Below are positions 1 through 5,311 of a stretch of DNA of 5,311 nucleotides, piece by piece. Source of the DNA: Pseudomonadota bacterium. GTDB lineage: Bacteria; Pseudomonadota; Gammaproteobacteria; Magnimaribacterales; D2472. The number at the start of each line of letters is the position of its first letter. The first letter of the stretch is position 1. The notes under the pieces are model-generated. The model did no database searches and was not told the origin of the DNA. It saw only the letters and a program-made list of their open reading frames with translations. The DNA is taken from assembly GCA_010024215.1 (NCBI GenBank), contig RGHK01000071.1, forward strand, positions 1 to 5,311, in the 5' to 3' direction. A program made the position numbers and the translations under genes.

Positions 1-819
1 ACCGACATAGATATCTTTTTTAAAGAAGATTCATCTATAAAAATTGGGATTACTGGTACCAATAGAAAAAGTACAACCTGTTTTCATTTATATCAAATAA
101 TTAGTCAAAATCACTCAGCAGGTCTAGTTGGCAATATTGGAGAACCAGTTTTAGATTCTATAAACAAAAATGATTATTCCATAATTGAGCTTTCAAGCTT
201 TCAATTAGACAAGATGATCTCAAATAAATTAGATTTTGGAATTTTATTAAATATTGCCTCCGATCATCTTGATTATCATGGAACATATGAAGCCTATATT
301 GAAGCTAAAAATAAAATCAAAAGCTCTAAAAATTATATTAGCGAGCAAGACCCATACAAAATTTATGAATGGATATTTGGAGAAAAATCTTTGCCAATAG
401 ACTTAGAAGATCTGCCTTTTAGATTTCAGAAGATTACTGACTCAATAATTAATGATTCGAAGTCTACTAATTCTGATTCTTTGCTTTATGCCCTAAAACA
501 AGCAAAAAAATTCTACAAGGGCAATGAATATACTTTGATACTTTGTGGCAATCCAGCTAAAGAAGGTTATAAAAAACTTGATATCAATGGACCTAAAGAA
601 GTTCTAATTTATGGGTTACATAAGAATGAAATTGATGAATGCATTTATCATGAGCGTAAAATGCTCTTTGATAACCTTAAAGACCTTATCGCTTATCTAA
701 TTTCGCAGAATCAAAAAAATATTTTATTCTCTCCAGGATATCCAAGTACAACGGAATATAAAAACTTTGAAGACAGAGGTGAGCACTTCAACAAATGCAT
801 ACAAAGAATAATTTATTAA
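1..819 (+). CDS. murD: UDP-N-acetylmuramoyl-L-alanine--D-glutamate ligase MurD, 3' part, with shortened central domain
   Basis: Cytoplasmic Mur ligase that adds D-Glu to UDP-MurNAc-L-Ala using ATP. The reading frame is open from base 1 to the TAA at 817-819 (271 residues visible); the start and most of the N-terminal UDP-binding domain lie upstream of the window. Visible in order (fragment numbering): P-loop region ITGTNRKSTT (17-26), GNIGEP, ELSSFQL with the metal ligand Glu63, DHLDYH, the Lys normally carbamylated (Lys103, in EAKNKI), LPFRF with Arg141, NDSKSTN from 151, and the C-terminal SPGYPS and YKNFEDRG motifs. Spacings match E. coli MurD (numbers from memory) except between Lys103 and Arg141, where about 66 residues are missing, including the GxHN motif. 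The P-loop has Arg for the usual Gly. The frame is intact and late motifs are kept, so it looks expressed rather than decayed, but its activity is uncertain. Its 3' end overlaps ftsW by 25 bases. Confidence 0.9.
   Translation, partial: TDIDIFFKEDSSIKIGITGTNRKSTTCFHLYQIISQNHSAGLVGNIGEPVLDSINKNDYSIIELSSFQLDKMISNKLDFGILLNIASDHLDYHGTYEAYIEAKNKIKSSKNYISEQDPYKIYEWIFGEKSLPIDLEDLPFRFQKITDSIINDSKSTNSDSLLYALKQAKKFYKGNEYTLILCGNPAKEGYKKLDINGPKEVLIYGLHKNEIDECIYHERKMLFDNLKDLIAYLISQNQKNILFSPGYPSTTEYKNFEDRGEHFNKCIQRIIY
776..782 (+). promoter_or_regulatory. Shine-Dalgarno sequence of ftsW, inside the murD 3' end
   Basis: GAGGTGA lies inside the last codons of murD, 12 bases before the ftsW ATG at 795. The TGA at 780-782 within it is in the ftsW frame, so no start further upstream is possible and ATG 795 is the only ATG that fits. 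This is the clearest ribosome binding site in the window. Confidence 0.7.
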
Positions 820-1901
820 TATTAATTCCATTTATAGGTCTATTGTCGTTGGGATTTATTATGGTTACATCAGCCAGTATTTATGTAGCTGATGACATGA
901 CAGGCGATCCTTTTTATTTTGCAGCCAGACAACTGTTATTCATTTCAATTGGCTTATTAGCAATGTCTTTTTTTTTAATACTTCCTTCAAATGTTTTATA
1001 TGCATCTGATTGGATTTTCATGTTAGTCAGTATATTGTTACTAGCAGTTTTATTTATTCCAGAAGTTGGGACTAGCGTTAATGGGAGTATTCGATGGATA
1101 AGGCTGGGCCCCATAAATATTCAACCATCAGAATTATGTAAATTCAGTTTGATTCTATATATTTCTGGTTACTCAGTTAGAAGAATGTCGGAAATAAATA
1201 CTTTGCGAAGTTTTCTGAAGCCATTATTTTTACTCTTTATAATTTCTATTCTAATAATGGGTCAACCAGATCTAGGATCGACTGCAATAATATGTCTGCT
1301 TGTTGTAGCTATTTTATTCTATGCCGGTATATCCTTTTTTCAGTTTTCCATGCTTTCATTATTGATTGCATTGTTAGGCTATCTTGCAATTTCTAGTTCT
1401 CCAATGAGGCTTGCTAGAGTTTTGGCATTTACAGATCCTTTTGCTGAAGAAGTTGTAAGAGATGCGGGTTGGCAGTTATCTAATTCTTTGATTAGTATTG
1501 GTCAAGGTGGTTGGTTTGGACTAGGGCTTGGCAACAGTTTTCAAAAAAACTTTTTCTTACCAGAGGCTCACACAGATTTTATTTTTGCGATTTTAGTAGA
1601 AGAGTTAGGAGTAGTTGGAGGACTATTTTTATTAGTAATGTTTATTATGCTTTTTGTTGGAATTTTAAGAATATCCCTTGATTCTTTTAAGAAGGCTAGA
1701 CTCTTTCAGGGTTATGTATCATTTGGGATATTTATTTTAATAGCAATTCAATCCTTATTTAATATAGCCGTGAACATAGGATTGCTGCCTACAAAGGGAT
1801 TGACTCTTCCATTCATAAGCTATGGAGGCACAAGCATTATCATTATGATGTCTTTGATTGCTATTGTGCTTAGAATTAATAACGAAAACAAATTAATATA
1901 A
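795..1901 (+). CDS. ftsW: FtsW, SEDS-family septal peptidoglycan glycosyltransferase
   Basis: Polytopic inner-membrane protein that polymerises lipid II at the division septum, in the SEDS family working with a class B PBP (FtsI in E. coli). The 368 residues are a succession of hydrophobic segments, about ten by eye. Family motifs are present: RWIRLG (100-105), QPSELCK (110-116), QPDLGS (157-162), the loop GNSFQKNFFLPEAHTDFIFA with Asp261 at the position of the catalytic SEDS aspartate, and the C-terminal GLLPTKGLTLPFISYGGTS (329-347). The large loop before Asp261 and the ISYGGTS signature favour FtsW; position between murD and murG separates it from RodA, which shares the same motifs. The protein is shorter than E. 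coli FtsW (about 414 residues): the first membrane segment begins within about ten residues, so the cytoplasmic N-terminal tail is nearly absent, and the C-terminal tail is also short. The start is fixed by an in-frame stop 12 bases upstream. Confidence 0.96.
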   Translation: MHTKNNLLILIPFIGLLSLGFIMVTSASIYVADDMTGDPFYFAARQLLFISIGLLAMSFFLILPSNVLYASDWIFMLVSILLLAVLFIPEVGTSVNGSIRWIRLGPINIQPSELCKFSLILYISGYSVRRMSEINTLRSFLKPLFLLFIISILIMGQPDLGSTAIICLLVVAILFYAGISFFQFSMLSLLIALLGYLAISSSPMRLARVLAFTDPFAEEVVRDAGWQLSNSLISIGQGGWFGLGLGNSFQKNFFLPEAHTDFIFAILVEELGVVGGLFLLVMFIMLFVGILRISLDSFKKARLFQGYVSFGIFILIAIQSLFNIAVNIGLLPTKGLTLPFISYGGTSIIIMMSLIAIVLRINNENKLI

Positions 1902-1904
1902 GGA
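1900..1904 (+). promoter_or_regulatory. Possible Shine-Dalgarno sequence of murG with very short spacing
   Basis: AAGGA overlaps the ftsW stop codon (TAA 1899-1901) and ends one base before the murG ATG at 1906. That is much closer than the usual 5-9 bases, so it may work poorly, or murG may depend on ribosomes finishing ftsW. A TAA at 1894-1896 in the murG frame rules out an earlier start, and the protein N-terminus (MKILVSAA) matches where MurG normally begins. Confidence 0.4.
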
Positions 1905-1905
1905 T

Positions 1906-2946
1906 ATGAAGATTTTAGTTTCAGCCGCAAAAACTGGTGGACATATTTTCCCAGCTATATCTGTTGGAGAGGAATTAGAAACTATTGGCCATGAAGTTAT
2001 TTTTGTAGGATCTGGTGCAAGTATTGAAGTAGATTCAATAAGAAATACAAATTTTAAATATTTTGCAATTCCAATGGAGGGTTTTAGGGGTAAAAGTATC
2101 TTAAATAAAGTTAAATCAGTTATCGCTTCAATCTTAAATATTTTTCGATTAATAAAAATTATTAAAGTCGAAAAAATAGATGCAATGATTGGATTCGGTG
2201 GTTTTATAACTGTACCTGTAGGAATAGCTTGCTGGATTTTAAGAAAACCAGTATTTACTCATGAACAAAATTCTGTTTTAGGATCTGCTAATAAGTTACT
2301 TTCAAGATTTTCAAAAATTAACTTTATCGCATTTCCACTAAATAAAAATGTAAAGAACTCTATTGTTGTTGGTAATCCAATAAGAAGTGTATTTAAGAAT
2401 GAACCAAATAAAAGAAGAGAGGATGAAAAAACAAGAATTTATATTACCGGTGGAAGTCAGGGCGCAGATTATATTAATAAAAACATTCCAGCATCCTTAA
2501 ATGAGGTTCGTAATAAAATCCTAGTGAAGCATCAATGTGGAGCGGGTAAACAAGGCAATATTCAAAGTTTATATGAAGAGTTTGGCATTCAAGCAGAAGT
2601 AAAAGATTTTTATGATAATCCTAATGAATTGATTGAGTGGTGTGATTTTGTAATATCCAGATCTGGGGCTCTAACTATTTCAGAGGTAAGCTCAATGTCT
2701 AGAGGCTTGTTGATGATTCCGCTCCCAACAGCAATAGATAATCATCAATTTTATAATGCAAAATATATTGAGAACATAAGAATGGGAATCATGCATCAGG
2801 AGCAAGAGGGTGCTGAAATTTTAAAGAAAAAAATAACAGATATTGTTCTTCAAAAAACATACAATATTTGGAAAAGTAATCAGAACAAAGACCATCTTAA
2901 TTCTGCTTCTAGTATTGTTAAACAGGTTAATAACTATTTGCATTAA
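1906..2946 (+). CDS. murG: MurG, undecaprenyldiphospho-muramoylpentapeptide beta-N-acetylglucosaminyltransferase
   Basis: GT-B (family GT28) enzyme at the inner face of the cytoplasmic membrane that transfers GlcNAc from UDP-GlcNAc to lipid I, giving lipid II, the substrate of FtsW encoded just upstream. Length 346 residues, near the usual 355. Seen in order: N-terminal loop AKTGGHIFPA with the conserved His13; GFRGK; second glycine loop GFGGFITVPVG; HEQN (119-122); VVGNPIR; inter-domain loop GGSQGA (182-187); and the UDP-GlcNAc site SRSGALTISE (251-260, Glu260) followed by DNHQFYNA (278-285). Two loop positions are unusual: the first loop is normally GGTGGH but reads AKTGGH here, and the second usually has SGP or TGP where this has TVP. 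The segment after Glu260 has SR where a G-L/T-P is usual. The core donor-site residues are kept, so function is probable. Four bases separate it from ftsW and eight from murC. Confidence 0.96.
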   Translation: MKILVSAAKTGGHIFPAISVGEELETIGHEVIFVGSGASIEVDSIRNTNFKYFAIPMEGFRGKSILNKVKSVIASILNIFRLIKIIKVEKIDAMIGFGGFITVPVGIACWILRKPVFTHEQNSVLGSANKLLSRFSKINFIAFPLNKNVKNSIVVGNPIRSVFKNEPNKRREDEKTRIYITGGSQGADYINKNIPASLNEVRNKILVKHQCGAGKQGNIQSLYEEFGIQAEVKDFYDNPNELIEWCDFVISRSGALTISEVSSMSRGLLMIPLPTAIDNHQFYNAKYIENIRMGIMHQEQEGAEILKKKITDIVLQKTYNIWKSNQNKDHLNSASSIVKQVNNYLH

Positions 2947-2954
2947 AAAATAAA

Positions 2955-4349
2955 ATGAATTTTTTTAAAAAAATAAAGCACATACACTTTGTAGGTATTG
3001 GTGGTGCTGGAATGATTGGCATTGCAAGATTGCTATTACAAAAGGGTTATAAAGTATCTGGGTCAGATATTAGTAATTCATATGAATTAAAAAAAATAAG
3101 AAAAGAGGGTGCGAAAGTATCAATTGGCCATAGTAGAAAAAATGTCAAAAATTCAAATTTGATTGTTGTATCAACCGCAATTGATAAAAAAAATCCAGAA
3201 ATTCTTGAAGGCATAAAGACTGGTATTACAATAATCCCTAGAGCAGAAATGCTTGGAAGTATTATGCGAGGTTATGAGAGTATTGCTGTAGCAGGAAGTC
3301 ATGGCAAGACAACAACCACAAGCATGATTGCAAAAATCTTTAGTTCTGCTGATCTAAGTCCTACATATGTTGTTGGAGGCAAGGTGTTAAGCACAGATGA
3401 AAACTCAGATCTTGGTCAAGGTAAATATTTAATTGCAGAAGCTGATGAAAGTGATGGATCATTTACTCACTTAAATCCAGATGTAGCAGTCCTTACTAAT
3501 ATTGATGACGATCATTTAATTCACTATGAGAATAATTTTGAAAACCTATTAAATTCATTCATTAATTTTTCAGAAAATGTTCCTTTTTATGGATATTTGA
3601 TTATTAATGGGGATGACAAAAATATAAAAAAAATTGCAAAAAGAATTTCTAGAAAACAAATTAGTTTTGGCAAAAGAAAAAATGTAGATTTTCAAATTAT
3701 GAATGCTGAATACAAGAATGGATTTCAAGTATTTGACATTAAGGACAATCAAAGAAAAAAGCAGCACACTTTTAGTATTAGCCAACCAGGAGAACATAAT
3801 ATTTTTAATGCAACTGCTTCAATTGCAGTTTGTATTGAAGAAGGTTTGCCAATCAAGGCTATTAAACAGGGGCTTAAAGATTTTAGTGGTGTTGGTAGAC
3901 GTTATGAGAAAAGCAAATTTAGTATTCATTCAACTCAAAAAATCCTAATAGATGACTATGGGCATCATCCAATTGAAATTCTTGCAAATATAAAGGCCTG
4001 TAAACAGGAATACCCAAAAAAGAAAATTTGTATGGTCTTTCAACCACATAGGTTTTCAAGGACCGCACAATTATTTGATGATTTTATAAATGTACTTAAA
4101 AAAGTGGATTTGTTGGTTTTACTTGATATATATGCAGCAAGCGAAAAACCAATTAAAGGCATAGACTCTAGAACAATTGTTGAAACATTAAAACAAATTG
4201 GCCACAAGAATGTTACCTATTTAAAACGTCATACAGATACTATTGAATTTTTAGAGTCATCAGAAGAATTTTTTGATGTCTTAATAATTCAAGGCGCAGG
4301 TAATGTTTCAAGTGTTTGCAATTTGATAAAAGATAAATGGACAAAATAG
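2955..4349 (+). CDS. murC: UDP-N-acetylmuramate--L-alanine ligase MurC
   Basis: Cytoplasmic ATP-dependent ligase that adds L-Ala to UDP-MurNAc, the first step of the stem peptide. At 464 residues it is close to full family length. The three Mur-ligase domains are seen: an N-terminal Rossmann-like domain with HFVGIGGAGMIGIA (11-24); the central ATPase domain with P-loop GSHGKTTTT (114-122), AEADESDGS (161-169), TNIDDDHL and PGEHNIFNA (from 278), the adenine-site motif that the upstream murD lacks; and the C-terminal domain with GVGRRYE, DDYGHHP (333-339), FQPHRFSRT, YAASEKPI and GAGNVSS. AEADESDGS and DDYGHHP are MurC features and argue against Mpl. The start is set by an in-frame TAA at 2931-2933 with no other start codon before ATG 2955. 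No Shine-Dalgarno is seen; the leader is A-rich. The 3' end overlaps ddl by 13 bases. Confidence 0.97.
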   Translation: MNFFKKIKHIHFVGIGGAGMIGIARLLLQKGYKVSGSDISNSYELKKIRKEGAKVSIGHSRKNVKNSNLIVVSTAIDKKNPEILEGIKTGITIIPRAEMLGSIMRGYESIAVAGSHGKTTTTSMIAKIFSSADLSPTYVVGGKVLSTDENSDLGQGKYLIAEADESDGSFTHLNPDVAVLTNIDDDHLIHYENNFENLLNSFINFSENVPFYGYLIINGDDKNIKKIAKRISRKQISFGKRKNVDFQIMNAEYKNGFQVFDIKDNQRKKQHTFSISQPGEHNIFNATASIAVCIEEGLPIKAIKQGLKDFSGVGRRYEKSKFSIHSTQKILIDDYGHHPIEILANIKACKQEYPKKKICMVFQPHRFSRTAQLFDDFINVLKKVDLLVLLDIYAASEKPIKGIDSRTIVETLKQIGHKNVTYLKRHTDTIEFLESSEEFFDVLIIQGAGNVSSVCNLIKDKWTK

Positions 4350-5242
4350 ATAAGGTAGCCGTCATTTGTGGGGGTTCTTCTCCAGAGAGAGATATTTCAC
4401 TTCAAAGTGGTGAGGGCGTCTTCAAAGCTTTAATAGATCTTGGATATGATGCTTGTTTGATTGACTTTAATGATTTGAATTCTATTGATGAGCTAAATTC
4501 ATATGATTTTACTTTTATAGCTCTTCATGGTTTTGAGGGCGAGGGTGGAGACTTGCAGAAGAAACTTGATGAAGTTGGTATTTCTTATACTGGATCAGGA
4601 CCACATGCATGTAAAAATACATGGGATAAAAGTTTATGTAAAAAAATCTTATCCGATAATAATGTTAATACACCAAATTGGAAAATATATAATTCCTTGC
4701 TCTCCATTGAACGAAATCTTATTACAGACAAGAATCTATCCACTTCTTTCTTAAAACCATGTAGCGATGGATCAAGTGTTGATATTTATAAGATAAAAAG
4801 TAGTGATGATTTTCATGATGCTATAAAAAATTCAACTTACCCAGACAGACCTTTTATTCTAGAAGAATGTATTGATGGAAAAGAATTTACAGTAACTGTT
4901 ATAAATGAAAAGTGTTATCCAGTAATTGAAATTTTAACTGAAAATGAATTCTATGATTATGATGCAAAATACATTTCTGATACCACAAAGCTAGTTAAAG
5001 CTGATTTGTCTTCAGAGGAAATAGTATCAATTCAGAAAATGGCATTAGATGCATACAAAGCTCTTGATTGTAAAGGTTGGGCGAGAGTAGATATTCTTCA
5101 AGATGATTTTGGAGTATTTTATGTTCTTGAAATAAATACCGTGCCTGGAATGACATCACATAGTTGTGTTCCAAAATCCGGAAGTTTTTTAGGTATGGAA
5201 TATAAAGAAGTTGTTCAGAAAATTATTGATGCGAGCCTTTAA
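4337..5242 (+). CDS. ddl: D-alanine--D-alanine ligase (Ddl, DdlB position)
   Basis: Cytoplasmic ATP-grasp ligase joining two D-Ala into the dipeptide used by MurF. Length 301 residues, close to E. coli DdlB (306). Motifs in order: GGSSPERDIS with Glu17; HGFEGEGGDLQ (64-74); YTGSG; WDK (96-98) with the ATP-contacting Lys98; LKPCSDGSSVD (139-149) with Ser146; EEC..GKEFTV; the omega-loop FYDYDAKY (205-212) with Tyr212; Asp252, Glu265 and Asn267 (LEINT) for metal binding; and PGMTSHS. The Glu-Ser-Tyr active-site triad (17, 146, 212) is complete, and Tyr212 in the omega-loop fits a D-Ala-D-Ala rather than a D-Ala-D-Lac (VanA-like) ligase. Oddities: Gly70 where HGxxGED-G normally has Asp, Asp149 where GSSVG has Gly, and Trp96 for the common Met. 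The start is fixed by a TAA in frame directly before the ATG. No clear Shine-Dalgarno is seen, so coupling to murC is likely. Confidence 0.96.
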   Translation: MDKIDKVAVICGGSSPERDISLQSGEGVFKALIDLGYDACLIDFNDLNSIDELNSYDFTFIALHGFEGEGGDLQKKLDEVGISYTGSGPHACKNTWDKSLCKKILSDNNVNTPNWKIYNSLLSIERNLITDKNLSTSFLKPCSDGSSVDIYKIKSSDDFHDAIKNSTYPDRPFILEECIDGKEFTVTVINEKCYPVIEILTENEFYDYDAKYISDTTKLVKADLSSEEIVSIQKMALDAYKALDCKGWARVDILQDDFGVFYVLEINTVPGMTSHSCVPKSGSFLGMEYKEVVQKIIDASL

Positions 5243-5311
5243 GCAATTTACTACTTTTATAATTTCATTATGCTTTGTAGCAGTTTCTTTTGCTGATAAT
5301 TTTGATATTGA
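5229..5311 (+). CDS. ftsQ: N-terminal fragment of probable cell-division protein FtsQ (cut by window end)
   Basis: An open frame begins at ATG 5229, inside the last codons of ddl (14-base overlap), and runs to the window end, giving 27 full codons. The product starts MRAFKQ, followed by a hydrophobic run of about 15 residues (from TTFIIS to VSFA) and then DNFDI. That is a short, positively charged cytoplasmic tail plus one membrane segment, as in the bitopic FtsQ, whose periplasmic POTRA domain would follow. The call rests mainly on position, since ftsQ follows ddlB in gammaproteobacterial dcw clusters; no FtsQ-specific motif is in view. SFA followed by DN could also be read as a signal peptidase site, so another exported protein is possible. 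No ribosome binding site is evident; a TTG at 5226 is a less likely start. Confidence 0.6.
   Translation, partial: MRAFKQFTTFIISLCFVAVSFADNFDI

Noticed and set aside
300..430. A frameshift as cause of the shortened MurD
   Set aside because: Motifs before and after the gap are in the same frame with no stop, and the frame continues unbroken to 819; a frameshift would move them into different frames.
214..819. A complete short gene starting at ATG 214
   Set aside because: The same frame is open from base 1 and upstream codons encode MurD motifs (ITGTN..KST, GNIGEP, ELSSFQL), so 214 is an internal Met.
968..976. Run of nine T as a possible slippage or recoding site in ftsW
   Set aside because: The frame is continuous through it (MSFFLIL) and the protein matches FtsW on both sides; it is only a site where sequencing errors would be likely.
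914..1114. Antisense reading frame inside ftsW
   Set aside because: It lies fully opposite a well-supported membrane protein gene, shows no recognisable domain and has no start signal.
1902..1905. Promoter or terminator between genes
   Set aside because: The gaps of 4 and 8 bases are too short, and I found no convincing -35/-10 pair or GC-rich hairpin with T-run at any junction.
3570..3797. Antisense reading frame inside murC
   Set aside because: Shadow of the AT-rich murC coding strand; its low-complexity Phe/Ile/Asn-rich product resembles no family.
3703..3948. Alternative-frame reading frame on the + strand inside murC
   Set aside because: murC motifs (PGEHNIFN, GVGRRYE) are encoded in the other frame over the same bases; no independent start signal.
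4527..4754. Alternative-frame reading frame inside ddl
   Set aside because: Overlaps conserved Ddl motifs (HGxxGE, YTGSG, WDK) read in the main frame.

Overview
The window is a stretch of a bacterial division and cell wall (dcw) cluster, read entirely on the + strand. The order is murD (3' part), ftsW, murG, murC, ddl and the first codons of a sixth gene that is probably ftsQ. This is the same order as in the dcw cluster of E. coli and many gammaproteobacteria, with no murB between murC and ddl. The DNA is very AT-rich (roughly 30% GC by eye), the genes are short and the spacing is almost nil. Together these suggest a streamlined, low-GC gammaproteobacterium, possibly a marine SAR86-like lineage. 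The lineage is an inference from gene order, composition and protein character; no marker gene in the window settles it.

Layout: 1-819 holds the C-terminal 271 residues of MurD, whose start lies outside the window. 795-1901 is FtsW, overlapping murD by 25 bases. 1906-2946 is MurG, 4 bases further on. 2955-4349 is MurC, 8 bases further on. 4337-5242 is D-Ala-D-Ala ligase, overlapping murC by 13 bases. 5229-5311 is the start of the next gene, overlapping ddl by 14 bases. There is no intergenic space for a classical terminator or promoter, so the genes are most likely one transcript with coupled translation. A good Shine-Dalgarno sequence is seen before ftsW and one very close to the murG start; murC, ddl and the last gene have none that is clear.

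The genes work in one pathway. Ddl makes D-Ala-D-Ala. MurC and MurD add L-Ala and D-Glu to UDP-MurNAc in the cytoplasm. MurG adds GlcNAc to lipid I to make lipid II at the inner face of the membrane. FtsW polymerises lipid II at the septum, and FtsQ is a scaffold of the same divisome.

The region is conventional in gene content, and I see no new system, mobile element, RNA gene or CRISPR array. The one notable oddity is MurD. It lacks about 66-70 residues of the central ATPase domain, including the stretch that normally carries the adenine-binding G-x-H-N motif, and its P-loop has Arg in place of an invariant Gly. The UDP-MurNAc-L-Ala-contacting, metal-binding and C-terminal motifs are kept. 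MurG and Ddl show milder departures at normally conserved loop residues.
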